Notes: generated by a model from the letters alone, not told the origin. DNA of 64,000 nt from Alkaliphilus serpentinus (GCF_009017255.1 NZ_WBZB01000037.1:1-64000), one strand, 5' to 3'; numbered from the stretch's first letter, positions 50,838 to 59,663 are shown. Program-made: numbers and translations.

Positions 50838-52115
50838 TCAAATATTCATAAGTGGAATTTTGATGATAAACACAGTCGTGCCCTCATCCATAGCTTGTAC
50901 AGTATCTACATGAATACTTCCCTTGAAATAGTTATGTACCAAATGAGCTACATGGGTTAATCCTATTCCAGAATTCATCTTACCGGTATCTTCATCAAAC
51001 TTAGTGGTGAATCCCGGTTCAAAAATAATGTTCATGTCCTCCGACTTTATACCAATGCCATTATCAATAACCTTAAGCTGAAAATCTTCATGAATTTTTC
51101 TGCAGTTTACCAAAATCCTACCATGATCATCAATGGCTTCGATTGAATTTATTAGGAGGTTATTTATAATGGATATCATTTGGTAGGCATGCTTTATCAT
51201 AAAATCTTCAGTATAATTAAAATCCATCTGAATGTTCTTATCAATCACCGTAGGGTTTTTTTCATAGCTGGATTTAAGGATATTAAAGATATCTTTAATC
51301 TGCATATTATCATGGGTTTCAATCTCTGGTAATATTTTTTCTAAGCCTGCCGTGAGTCTTAAATAATCCTTTTTAATTTCATGTATATCCTTTGATAAAG
51401 AAAGGGCTGCAAAGGATAGCTGATCATCCTGATCTTTGTTGCAATCTTTAAGATTATAATATAACTGATAGCTTTTTTCCATAGCATTTTCAATATCATC
51501 CATAGACTTCTTTATGAAAAACATTTCGGATTTAAGATTAGAGGTTAATAATATCAACTGCTTATATCGTTCCTCATGCTGCTCCTTCATTAAAAGCATT
51601 TCATAGTAGTTGATTACTTCTATTACAAGGATGGTAATAAAGCTTCTTAAAAAGGCCACAAAAAAGATTACCGAAAAGCCTGTAAATTTTTCAATGTTAT
51701 CCATCCGTATCAGCAATTCAATAATATTAGCAAATCCATCAGAAAGGGTTACCATGACAATAAACATATATTTCTTATCATGAAGGCCTCTAAAGTTTGA
51801 TATCCTTAGGAAGATACCAAAGAATATATAATAGCCTATGGCCGGATAATGGATGTGTACAAGCTCTAAAATTTGAAGTTCTGGAGCTTGAAGGAATTGC
51901 ATCAGCATCCTAAAGGCAAATACAAATATACCCGTAATAAAGGACACAGTTATGATATTAAGATCCTTATAAAAATATAAGAACAATGAAAATGCCACTA
52001 CACTCAATGAAAATCTAAACTCACTATTAAAGGGATTCAAATAAATTTGACCCATAAAGGTAGTGACAAAACAAATGAGTATTATTTTCTTAATGGTTGA
52101 ATTCATTTCTTTCAA
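50838..52115 (-). CDS. GlnK-like membrane sensor histidine kinase
   Basis: This 425-residue kinase has about six N-terminal helices (residues 8-175), a charged linker with coiled coil (QEERYKQLILLT..MDDIENAMEK), and a HATPase_c domain (residues 280-420). The N box is IINNLLINSIEAIDDHG, with DNGIGIKSEDM and GIGLTHVAHLV. The dimerisation helix lacks an obvious HxxxP. It pairs with the YcbB-type regulator, whose preferred start at 50823 lies 14 bases past this stop. The TTG start at 52115 follows AGGGTGA. The signal is unknown; glutamine is possible by analogy. Confidence 0.83.
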   Translation of the reverse strand: MKEMNSTIKKIILICFVTTFMGQIYLNPFNSEFRFSLSVVAFSLFLYFYKDLNIITVSFITGIFVFAFRMLMQFLQAPELQILELVHIHYPAIGYYIFFGIFLRISNFRGLHDKKYMFIVMVTLSDGFANIIELLIRMDNIEKFTGFSVIFFVAFLRSFITILVIEVINYYEMLLMKEQHEERYKQLILLTSNLKSEMFFIKKSMDDIENAMEKSYQLYYNLKDCNKDQDDQLSFAALSLSKDIHEIKKDYLRLTAGLEKILPEIETHDNMQIKDIFNILKSSYEKNPTVIDKNIQMDFNYTEDFMIKHAYQMISIINNLLINSIEAIDDHGRILVNCRKIHEDFQLKVIDNGIGIKSEDMNIIFEPGFTTKFDEDTGKMNSGIGLTHVAHLVHNYFKGSIHVDTVQAMDEGTTVFIIKIPLMNI

Positions 52116-52126
52116 AGGCTCTCACC

Positions 52127-52762
52127 CTACCCTTCATTCATGGTGAGCTCTCTGAAAACGGAATTTGTATTGCCTTCTGCCCATCGTCTATATTCTTTGC
52201 CTTTTTTTCTGAATATAAGAGAATTTTCTTTCTTATTATATTTCCATTCTCCTTGGTTTAAACTATAACTACCCCCGACTATTAGTCCTTCTAAAATAAT
52301 AAAATTATCATTGAAATATCTATCAAAAATCTGTTCAAGGGTTCCTTCCTCAGGAATCAAATGTTGATAGGCATCTATAGCCATTGCTTTATAAATCCAT
52401 TCCATATCCCTTGAGATGCGGTTAACATTTTTTAAAAAGAATCTTTTATCAGTGAAAATATAGGTCTTTATATCAGAGGTTGGTATAAAGTCTCTATAGA
52501 TTTCATGAAACAATATTTGATTTACTTCCATCCAACCTTTGTCCCTCATCTTTTGCCTTAAAACATCCAGAATAACCGATTCATACACAACGGGTTCTTG
52601 GTCTGTGAGATAATCCTCTAAATCCCCATCATTTCCTACTGCATTATTCAATATATCAAAATAGATATCCTCATTAATCCAAATCCATCCTTGGCCCTCC
52701 ATATCAATGGGGAAAATATCCTCTAAGTCACTTTTTTCAAGGGCATTATAGATAAAATCCAT
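52127..52762 (-). CDS. Hypothetical protein upstream of the two-component genes
   Basis: I do not recognise this 211-residue soluble protein. It is acidic in the first half and contains many aromatic residues (GWIWINEDIYFD, EIYRDFIPTSD). The C-terminal part is basic (RKKGKEYRRWAEG). It lies 11 bases upstream of the kinase gene, so the three genes are probably one operon and it may belong to the signalling pathway. I chose the ATG at 52762, 9 bases from AAAGGA. Confidence 0.65.
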   Translation of the reverse strand: MDFIYNALEKSDLEDIFPIDMEGQGWIWINEDIYFDILNNAVGNDGDLEDYLTDQEPVVYESVILDVLRQKMRDKGWMEVNQILFHEIYRDFIPTSDIKTYIFTDKRFFLKNVNRISRDMEWIYKAMAIDAYQHLIPEEGTLEQIFDRYFNDNFIILEGLIVGGSYSLNQGEWKYNKKENSLIFRKKGKEYRRWAEGNTNSVFRELTMNEG

Positions 52763-52918
52763 ATAGATCATTCCTTTCTAGTGTGGAAAACAGATCATAT
52801 TTGTATTTATAGTATAAAACAGATACATAATGTGTTCTAAAATTATTGTAATTATAGAAATAAGTTCAGCTGTTTAATCCATCAGTAAACAGCTTTTTCT
52901 AATCGTAGCACCATTAAT

Positions 52919-52946
52919 TCAATATTCAACATTCAACATTTAATAT
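52919..52946. repeat. ATGTTGA heptamer repeat, minus-strand orientation
   Basis: Two TCAACAT units with TCAATAT and TTAATAT variants at the ends, in the 606-base gap between 52763 and 53368. The rest of that gap is the palindromic element at 53091-53314. Confidence 0.8.
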
Positions 52947-53071
52947 TCCTTTTCTAAGTTATCCTTTTACGATCAGTTGCATTTTACTATTACTATATTA
53001 AGCAAAAATTAATAAACTCCTTTTTATTGTAGGTTATTCAGTAAATTTTTTATATTTTATTTAAACGAAAA

Positions 53072-53090
53072 GAAGGCATTTCTGCCTTCC
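53072..53090. repeat. Distal copy of a duplicated hairpin flanking the 53 kb element
   Basis: GAAGGCA..TGCCTTC hairpin. On the minus strand it is followed by TTTTCGTTT. The same 19-base sequence, with one difference, recurs at 53315-53333. Confidence 0.8.
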
Positions 53091-53314
53091 GAGGTTATCG
53101 AAAAACCACTATATTTTAAAACTGAGAAATTGGCTCTCGGTCAAAAGGCAGGATGAACTCAAAAATCACAGGTGTTTTCAAAACTCACCTTTGGCTCATA
53201 CATTGAAAACACTCATCTGTAATTTTCTCCTTCTTTTATTCTTATCTCCGCAGATTTCTCATTATTTAAGAATATAGGGTTTTAATGTAGTTTTATACTT
53301 TTTCGATGGTCTGA
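53091..53314. repeat. Palindromic element flanked by duplicated hairpins
   Basis: This 224 bp element has outer arms ATCGAAAAA/TTTTTCGAT (53097-53105, 53299-53307), then a CTATATTTTAAA-type arm with its imperfect complement TTTAAGAATATAG, and GAGAAAT/ATTTCTC. The core (about 53130-53250) has no open frame I can support. It ends GGTCTGA next to the proximal hairpin copy. Confidence 0.75.
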
Positions 53315-53333
53315 GAAGGTATTTCTGCCTTCC
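53315..53333. repeat. Gene-proximal copy of the duplicated hairpin
   Basis: GAAGGTATTTCTGCCTTCC is one base different from 53072-53090, 36 bases from the stop of the transporter gene, with no T-run on the gene's own strand. Confidence 0.8.
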
Positions 53334-53368
53334 ATTTCTTTAGATCATCTAATATTAAATCAATGGCT

Positions 53369-54520
53369 TTATACCTTTATGCCTTTTGCAATCTTATTTA
53401 CAAAGATGGCTATTGCTCCATCACCGGTTACATTTGCTGCAGTTCCAAAGCTATCTTGAGCAATATATATTGCCATCATTAAAGCTAGCTGTGGTTCTCC
53501 AAAGCCCAACATCGTTTCTAATAAACCTAGTGCTGCCATAATAGCTCCCCCTGGCACTCCCGGAGCAGCAACCATTGTTACACCCAGCATTAGGATAAAG
53601 GGTAAGAATTGTCCAAAATTTACTCCCATACCCTCTAAGGCCATTACTGCTATTGCGCAGGTGGTAAGAGTTATAGTACTTCCTGCAAGATGAATAGTTG
53701 CACATAAGGGGATTACAAATTCCACCACCTCATCTGTGATTCCATTGGCCTTTGTAGACCTTACAGTAACGGGGATAGTTGCAGCTGAAGATTGAGTTCC
53801 TATTGCTGTAAAGTAAGCAGGCAGCATATTTTTAATTGCTCTAAATGGATTCATTCCTGTATAGGCCCCTGCCAATAAATATTGTAATAGGATATAAGCT
53901 ACATGTAGAATAAAAACCATTACGATTACACGGCTGAAGACCGAAAGGGTTCTGGCAACTTGTCCAGAAAATGCCATTCTAGCAAATACTCCTGCTATAT
54001 GAACAGGTAATAGTGGAATTATGATGTTCTTAATCACCTTATTGATGATTTCTTGAAATTCATTCATAAAGTTAAATATAGCTTTTCCTTTAATTGCAGC
54101 CATTCCTAAACCCAGTAAAAATGCAGTAACCAAAGCTGTCATAACTCCCATAATAGCAGGAATTTCAATTTGAAAATACCCAGCAACCTTCGCTCCTTCA
54201 CCAACCTCTCCTCCTGCTGTAATGATAGATGGCAATATCATCGAAGCTACGAAAAAAGCTAGAATTCCTGCTAGTATAGTGGATAAGTAAGCAATCCCCG
54301 CAGTTATACCAAGTAGTTTACCAGCCCTATCTCCTAATTCAGCAATTCCTGGTGCAACAAAAGCAATGATTAATAGTGGAATTATAAATCCTAAGAAATT
54401 TCCAAAGATCCCAGTAAAGGTTACTAGAATTTTTGTTAAAAACTCAATTTTAGTAATTCCAATTAATATACCAAGAATGATGCCTATAACCAATCTTGGT
54501 AGCAAGCCTAAATTTTTCAT
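53369..54520 (-). CDS. Dicarboxylate/amino acid:cation symporter (DAACS family)
   Basis: This 383-residue transporter (PF00375 family) takes up glutamate, aspartate, dicarboxylates or serine with Na+ or H+. It has eight helices and two hairpins. Hallmarks are GTQSSAATIPVT (serine-rich tip), IHLAGSTITL, PGVPGGAI and DSFGTAANVTGDG. The substrate cannot be chosen from the sequence; in a sodium-using organism Na+ coupling is likely. AGGAGG precedes the ATG. It is divergent from the hydrogenase-like gene. Confidence 0.92.
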   Translation of the reverse strand: MKNLGLLPRLVIGIILGILIGITKIEFLTKILVTFTGIFGNFLGFIIPLLIIAFVAPGIAELGDRAGKLLGITAGIAYLSTILAGILAFFVASMILPSIITAGGEVGEGAKVAGYFQIEIPAIMGVMTALVTAFLLGLGMAAIKGKAIFNFMNEFQEIINKVIKNIIIPLLPVHIAGVFARMAFSGQVARTLSVFSRVIVMVFILHVAYILLQYLLAGAYTGMNPFRAIKNMLPAYFTAIGTQSSAATIPVTVRSTKANGITDEVVEFVIPLCATIHLAGSTITLTTCAIAVMALEGMGVNFGQFLPFILMLGVTMVAAPGVPGGAIMAALGLLETMLGFGEPQLALMMAIYIAQDSFGTAANVTGDGAIAIFVNKIAKGIKV

Positions 54521-54732
54521 ATTTCTTCCTCCTTCTAGTTCATTAATTTTACTGAATCACCTCTTTGACATTAAAATAACAATGTCATAAAAAACCTTTA
54601 TACTATTTTGTTTTTTTTCATTTAAGTGTATAATTAAATTGTTAAACAATTTTATATTTTTAAATAATTTTTATGATTATTATTTACTTTTATTGTAATA
54701 TTTATAAACACTATTTTTATGGAGGAACCCCT

Positions 54733-55974
54733 ATGCAGGCATTAATTTATGCGATAATATTAGATCCCGATAAATGTGTCGGCTGTACCAACTGTATAAA
54801 GAGCTGTCCCACTGAAGCCATAAGAGTAAAAAATGGCCACTCCTATACTATAAAGGAACGGTGTATTAACTGTGGGCAGTGTATATTGGCCTGCCCTAGA
54901 CATGCCAGATTTGGAACCACCGATGGTTTAGAATTAATCAATTCCTATAAATATAAAATTGCCCTTATTGACCCTGTTCTATACGGACAATTTAACGAAG
55001 TAATCTCCCCACCAGAGGTAATCAACGGTATATTAAATCTTGGCTTTGATAACTATTTTGAAACTTCTAGAGGAGCAGATGTGATAACGGAATTTACTAA
55101 ATCCCTTATGAACAATGATTTTAACAAACCAGTAATCTCATCTGCCTGTCCTACAATCGTAAGGCTTATACAAATAAGATTTCCCAGCTTAATTGACAAT
55201 ATTCTACCGATCGATTCTCCAGTTGAAGTATCAGCATTTATGGCAAGAAAAGATGCCTATGAAGAGCACAATTTATCTGAAGATGAGGTAGGAGTATTCT
55301 ACATTACTCCTTGTCCAGCAAGGATATTTAGCTTTAAAAAGCCTGTAGGAATTAAAAAATCCCATATAAGTGGGACATTATCTATCAAATCAGCCTTTAT
55401 AGAAGTCAGTAAAAACCTAAACAAAAACCAAAATCATCCCAAGAGTTTTTATCCCTCAGGAAAGGGAATTGGTTGGGCACGAAGCGGAGGCCAAAGCCAG
55501 GCCCTTGGAATTAAAGATTATTTAGCTATTGATGGTATCAAAAATGTTATTAGTGTTTTGGAAGAAATTGAAAATCATAAGATGAAGGATTTAAAATTTT
55601 TAGAGTGCTGCGCCTGTACCAATGGATGTGTTGGTGGTAGTTTAACCATTGAAAATTCCTTTGTTGCCAGAAATAGGATTAGGAGACTAGCAGAAAAATA
55701 TTATAACTATGAATCAAAACCAGATGTGCCCTTTGAGGATTTTCTTTTACAAGAAGATTTAGCACCCATACAGGTTACTAAGCTGGATGATGACCTTCTC
55801 ACTGCCATTAAAAAAATGGAAGAAATTCAGAGGATTTTACCTACCCTACCCAATATCGATTGCGGGGCCTGTGGCGCACCAAATTGCAGAGCCTTAGCTG
55901 AGGATATTGTTTTAGGCTCAGCCAGCATAGAGGATTGTATAGTGATACTTAAAAGTAGCGTTAAGAAAAAGTAG
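54733..55974 (+). CDS. [FeFe]-hydrogenase-like protein with extra iron-sulfur domains
   Basis: This 413-residue protein has two N-terminal [4Fe-4S] motifs (CVGCTNCIKSCP, CINCGQCILACP), an H-cluster domain and a C-terminal CGACGAPNCRALAED iron-sulfur domain (PF04060-like). The three H-cluster motifs are present in altered form: SSACPTIVRL, ITPCPARIF and ECCACTNGCVGG. This is the pattern of the sensory or regulatory group C/D hydrogenases, not the classic TSCCP/MPC enzymes. It may sense H2 or redox state. The ATG at 54733 follows TGGAGG; a longer frame to 54673 lacks a site. Confidence 0.88.
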   Translation: MQALIYAIILDPDKCVGCTNCIKSCPTEAIRVKNGHSYTIKERCINCGQCILACPRHARFGTTDGLELINSYKYKIALIDPVLYGQFNEVISPPEVINGILNLGFDNYFETSRGADVITEFTKSLMNNDFNKPVISSACPTIVRLIQIRFPSLIDNILPIDSPVEVSAFMARKDAYEEHNLSEDEVGVFYITPCPARIFSFKKPVGIKKSHISGTLSIKSAFIEVSKNLNKNQNHPKSFYPSGKGIGWARSGGQSQALGIKDYLAIDGIKNVISVLEEIENHKMKDLKFLECCACTNGCVGGSLTIENSFVARNRIRRLAEKYYNYESKPDVPFEDFLLQEDLAPIQVTKLDDDLLTAIKKMEEIQRILPTLPNIDCGACGAPNCRALAEDIVLGSASIEDCIVILKSSVKKK

Positions 55975-56035
55975 ATCCTTGCTAGTGTTAGATAAAACAT
56001 CATTTATTGATAAAAAAGAACTGAATATAAAAAAG

Positions 56036-56088
56036 AACTGAGTAACCAATAATCAAATAGGATTTTTTTATTGACTACTCAGTTTTTT
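56036..56088 (+). terminator. Terminator after the hydrogenase-like gene
   Basis: AACTGAGTA..TACTCAGTT with a long, partly paired inner stem is followed by six T. Confidence 0.75.
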
Positions 56089-56141
56089 ATTGTGCTAAAG
56101 GGTCATTTGTATACACCCTTTGGCTTTGTTTATATAACTTA

Positions 56142-56405
56142 TTAATTATACCGATGGTTAGAGGCCTCTCTATGCTGATCTGAATATAAACCCACCTCAG
56201 TACTGTTAATTTGGGCTACAGATAAAATATTATCATAGCTAAAATTTCTTATAGACCTCCTCAAATAGCAGTATGCCTTAATGTTACGATTATTTATTTC
56301 CTTTACCAGTATTTTTCGTTGACTGATCTCTAAGCCCTTATGATAAATTATGATAATGGGTAATTGATTAATTAAGGAGTATTGAAATATTCTTTCCACC
56401 AGCAT
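56142..56405 (-). CDS. Small hypothetical protein with WYL-like segment
   Basis: This 87-residue protein resembles the C-terminal strand-rich part of WYL domains: IIIIYHKGLEISQRKILV and NIKAYCYLRRSIRNF. No DNA-binding part is present. The ATG at 56405 lies just after AGAGAGGTG, though a GTG two codons later has better spacing. It follows the cation exchanger gene by 50 bases. The function is unknown. Confidence 0.62.
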   Translation of the reverse strand: MLVERIFQYSLINQLPIIIIYHKGLEISQRKILVKEINNRNIKAYCYLRRSIRNFSYDNILSVAQINSTEVGLYSDQHREASNHRYN

Positions 56406-56455
56406 CACCTCTCTTTTAAAATTATTATACCAGAACATACGTTCTGATTCAATGG

Positions 56456-57409
56456 TTAATTTCTGATAATTATAAATATCATATAGGCAATAAACGCAAT
56501 TGCTAATAAAGACCCCTCTAGCTTAGACAGTTTCAAATGGGTTTTAGAGAAAACAAGTACTACCACCGTCGATAGAACCATCACTAGGGCATCAACAAAC
56601 ATTTTACTATCAACTGATAGTGGGGTTATCACTGCTGAAATACCTAAAATGAAGAAAACATTAAATATATTACTCCCCACAACATTTCCCAATGCAATTT
56701 CACTTTTCTTCTTAATGGCAGCTGTAACGGAAGTAATAAGTTCAGGTAAAGATGTACCAACAGCCACAATTGTTAGTCCCACTAGGGTTTCACTCATGCC
56801 TAAAGAGTATGCTATTTTGATACTACTCCTTACCACCTGATCTCCTCCAAAAATAATAGCCATCAAACCACCGATGGTGAATAAGATATTTTTTCCTAGA
56901 GACTTAGTATCTAATTCTATATCCTCCACCATGGATTTTTCCCTGCTATTCCTTGCTACTTCAAATATATAATAAAGAAATATCATAAAGAAGGATAACA
57001 GAACAAGGCCATCAGCCCTTGTTATTAGATTGGTGCTAAAACCTTGAAGTCTTATATCATTTATGAGAATGATCATTAACACACTGGCCAACAAAGCAAA
57101 GGGAATTTCCTTTCTTATGGTTTCCCTTTCAACCTTTAATGGATATATAAAAGCAGCTAAACCTAAAATGAAGGTGATGTTAAAAATATTACTTCCCACC
57201 ACATTTCCTAGCGCGATGCTTCCACTCCCCTTTAGTGCTGCTGATATACTTACAGCAGCTTCAGGTGCACTGGTTCCAAAGGCAACAATGGTTAAACCTA
57301 TCAGAATGGGAGGTATTCTTAAATAGGTTGCAATCTTTGATGCACCCTCTACAAAATAATCCGCTCCCTTCACAAGTATCACTAAGCCCAAGATTAAAAA
57401 TAAATACAT
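56456..57409 (-). CDS. CaCA-family cation exchanger, likely Mn2+-responsive
   Basis: This 317-residue membrane antiporter has 10 helices in two inverted halves. Alpha repeats read GTSAPEAAVSIS with GNVVGSNIFN and GTSLPELITSVT with GNVVGSNIFN. The family exchanges Ca2+, and some members Mn2+, for Na+ or H+. A yybP-ykoY riboswitch with terminator lies in its 5' leader (57495-57655), which points to Mn2+ export. AGGAGGAG precedes the ATG at 57409; a TTG is 3 bases upstream. Confidence 0.88.
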   Translation of the reverse strand: MYLFLILGLVILVKGADYFVEGASKIATYLRIPPILIGLTIVAFGTSAPEAAVSISAALKGSGSIALGNVVGSNIFNITFILGLAAFIYPLKVERETIRKEIPFALLASVLMIILINDIRLQGFSTNLITRADGLVLLSFFMIFLYYIFEVARNSREKSMVEDIELDTKSLGKNILFTIGGLMAIIFGGDQVVRSSIKIAYSLGMSETLVGLTIVAVGTSLPELITSVTAAIKKKSEIALGNVVGSNIFNVFFILGISAVITPLSVDSKMFVDALVMVLSTVVVLVFSKTHLKLSKLEGSLLAIAFIAYMIFIIIRN

Positions 57410-57494
57410 CAAAATGAACTCCTCCTGTGTGAATAGATTAATAGTCTTTTTATAATTGTAACCAAATATTTAGGATCAAAAAGCATTTATGTTA

Positions 57495-57553
57495 ACAAAA
57501 AAAGACCTTTAACATAAATTTATCCCAAAAGATAAAATCATGTTAAAGGTCTT
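57495..57553 (-). terminator. Riboswitch-linked terminator
   Basis: Perfect 14-base stem (AAGACCTTTAACAT, ATGTTAAAGGTCTT) with a 24-base loop and seven T on the minus strand. Confidence 0.85.
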
Positions 57554-57655
57554 GCTTCTTTATTGCTAAAGGATAAAGCCAGACAGAAAATCCTGCCATG
57601 TATGTTGACTTTATCAATCCATATGGATAGCTACTCCCCTTCAACTGGAGAATTA
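57495..57655 (-). promoter_or_regulatory. yybP-ykoY (Mn2+) riboswitch with terminator
   Basis: On the minus strand the conserved GAAGGGGAGTAGC (57642-57630) is followed by GTCAACATACATGG (57609-57596), and by a GTCTGGCTTTATCC segment (57584-57571) that pairs with GATAAAG upstream. These are the core features of the Mn2+-binding yybP-ykoY class. A 14-base terminator hairpin with T7 follows (57495-57553), 86 bases before the exchanger start. Mn2+ binding should relieve termination. Confidence 0.88.
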
Positions 57656-57830
57656 TATTGACTATAGCGATATATTAACTCAATTGTTGATAATAATCAA
57701 GTAAAATTCCGTTAAACCCTACTAAAAAAACACGATATTTATAAAAAATATGTAATTATTTTTAATAGGGATATAGTGTATAATTAAATAGGAAAAAATC
57801 CTATAACGAAATATTAGTGAGGCGAATAAA

Positions 57831-59213
57831 ATGAACCTTGAGATCAGTGAACCATCCCAGAAAGAAATTCGAAAAAAGATCCTTTCAATGATTCTTCCTA
57901 TAACCATTGAGAACATATTGCAGATGACGGCAGGCTTTGTTGCTATGGCCATGATTGGAAGAATCAGTGCTGCCTCAATCGGTGCTGTTGGCTTAAGCCA
58001 AAGAATCGTGGGAATTATTTGGGCTTTGTTTAAAGGCGTAACCACCGGTGCAACGGTTTTTGTCGCCCAAGCCTATGGTGCCAATGATACTATTAGATTA
58101 AAAAAAGTAGTACAGCAAACCCTATTATCTTCTATCCTTTTAGTTTTGGCTCTTCAACAAATCATATATTGGTTTGCACCTGATATTTTAAAAATTTTTG
58201 GAGCTAAAGGAAACATCTTAATAGATGGAACCCTTTACTTAAGAACAGTATCTTGGGGATTACCCTTTATGGCAATTATACTGGTGGTTACAGGGATATC
58301 TCAAGGAATGGGAAATGCAAAAACTCCAGCAAAAATCGCCCTAATCATGAATCTTATTAATATTTCCTTAGGCTATATCCTAATATTTGGACCCCTCGGC
58401 CTTCCTTCCATAGGATTAAAGGGAGCTGGAATAGCTATGGTTTCTTCTCAGTTTGTGGCTGCCCTTCTGGGTCTTTATGTGCTTTTTAATAGAAACGGCG
58501 TCTTAGGATCATTATTTAATCTAGACTTCTTCAAGCTAGATATCAAGCAAGTGTTAGAGGTATACCGTGTAGGCTCACCTTCAGCAGCTGAATCGATTTT
58601 TTGGCAACTATCCTCCTTACTGATTACGATGATGATCCTGTCCTTTGGAGAGCTGGCTCTAGCCTCCTATCAGTTGGGCTTACAAACTGAATCCATATCC
58701 TATATGCCTGCTATGGGCTTTGGTATTGCAGCCACGGCCTTTATTGGCCAAACCATTGGTGCCAATAACCCCCAATTGGGCAGGAAATATATCAAAGAGA
58801 TTGTAAAGGGCTCTTTGTTGGTTACCGCCTTGGCATCTGCAATCCTACTATTTATGCCAGCTATTGTATTAAGACTGTTAACTGATCAACAGGAGGTAAT
58901 TGATTTAGGGGTTAAATACCTAATTTTAATGGGGCTGGTTCAAATACCCCAAAGCATGTCTGGGGTCTTAAATGGCGCCCTAAGGGGTGCTGGATATACT
59001 AAAGTTCCCATGATTGTTGCTGGAACAGGGTTATGGGCCATTCGTATTCCTGTCTCTTATATACTATATCGCTATTTTAATACCTCTGTAACAGCAATTT
59101 GGATGGTCATGAGTATCGATCTTATTTTTAGGTTTTTATTAAGCTTCTATCTATATAAAAAATATGATGTTTATAATAATTCAAGGGTTGTACTGAAGGA
59201 AATCGAGATTTAA
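57831..59213 (+). CDS. MATE family efflux transporter
   Basis: This 460-residue multidrug and toxin extrusion protein has 12 helices in two halves. Typical segments are ISAASIGAVGLSQR near the start, GAKGNILIDGTLYLR, and GFGIAATAFIGQTIGANNP in the second half. Such pumps use Na+ or H+ to export cationic compounds. GAGGCG precedes the ATG. It is divergent from the cation exchanger and shares the gap holding the Mn2+ riboswitch. Confidence 0.92.
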   Translation: MNLEISEPSQKEIRKKILSMILPITIENILQMTAGFVAMAMIGRISAASIGAVGLSQRIVGIIWALFKGVTTGATVFVAQAYGANDTIRLKKVVQQTLLSSILLVLALQQIIYWFAPDILKIFGAKGNILIDGTLYLRTVSWGLPFMAIILVVTGISQGMGNAKTPAKIALIMNLINISLGYILIFGPLGLPSIGLKGAGIAMVSSQFVAALLGLYVLFNRNGVLGSLFNLDFFKLDIKQVLEVYRVGSPSAAESIFWQLSSLLITMMILSFGELALASYQLGLQTESISYMPAMGFGIAATAFIGQTIGANNPQLGRKYIKEIVKGSLLVTALASAILLFMPAIVLRLLTDQQEVIDLGVKYLILMGLVQIPQSMSGVLNGALRGAGYTKVPMIVAGTGLWAIRIPVSYILYRYFNTSVTAIWMVMSIDLIFRFLLSFYLYKKYDVYNNSRVVLKEIEI

Positions 59214-59253
59214 AGGATAGAAATAATGCTCCTATAAAATGATAAAAATATAA

Positions 59254-59505
59254 TACATAGTAAAGGAGCACATATATCCACCCTATCAAGGCTTAACAAA
59301 GGAAATTATTCTTGATGGGAAGGTTATGAAGGAAAACCTAGCTGACGCAAAATTAAATGAAAAATGGCTAATGAAACAGCTTAATGGTTATGGAATTGAA
59401 AATATTAAGGATGTATTTTATGCAGGCTTAGATACATCCAATAATTTATATATATCCAGAAAAAATGTACAGGAAGAAACCCATGGGAAATATGGGATAG
59501 AATAA
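59254..59505 (+). pseudogene. Remnant of a DUF421 (YetF-like) gene
   Basis: An open stretch with no start codon, beginning right after an in-frame stop (59251-59253), encodes about 83 residues. These match the C-terminal part of DUF421 membrane proteins: GLTKEIILDGKVMKENL, LNEKWLMKQLNGYGIENIKD and FYAGLDTSNNLYIS. The N-terminal membrane helices are gone. It lies 40 bases after the MATE gene, so a deletion joined them. Confidence 0.8.
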
Positions 59506-59515
59506 GGTTAATAGA

Positions 59516-59555
59516 TAAAGACCATCTATTGAAGTAATAGATGGTCTTTTTTATT
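59516..59555. terminator. Terminator between the DUF421 remnant and tRNA-Val
   Basis: AAAGACCATCTATT/AATAGATGGTCTTT with a 5-base loop; T6 on the plus strand, TTTATCT on the minus. Confidence 0.85.
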
Positions 59556-59559
59556 TCGT

Positions 59560-59635
59560 TGGTGGGCAATAAGGGACTCGAACCCCTGACTTCCTCCACG
59601 TCAAGGAGACACTCTACCAGCTGAGTTAATTGCCC
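59560..59635 (-). tRNA. tRNA-Val (anticodon GAC)
   Basis: This is a 76-base tRNA on the minus strand with encoded CCA. The acceptor GGGCAAT pairs with ATTGCCC. The anticodon arm ends CTCC, loop TTGACGT, then GGAG, giving anticodon GAC, which reads GUC. The D-arm and T-arm (AGGGGTTCGAGTCCCTT) are intact. Confidence 0.96.
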
Positions 59636-59649
59636 AAATATTAAACACA

Positions 59650-59663
59650 ATGTTGAATGTTAA
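59650..59663. repeat. ATGTTGA heptamer, short copy
   Basis: One ATGTTGA and one ATGTTAA variant in the leader of tRNA-Val. The same heptamer occurs at five other sites in the window. Confidence 0.6.

Noticed and set aside
53091-53314. Insertion sequence with a transposase
   Set aside because: No transposase frame or canonical terminal repeats; only an imperfect palindrome.
53451-53705. Second minus-strand frame inside the DAACS gene
   Set aside because: It is an alternate frame of a full-length transporter with all family motifs.
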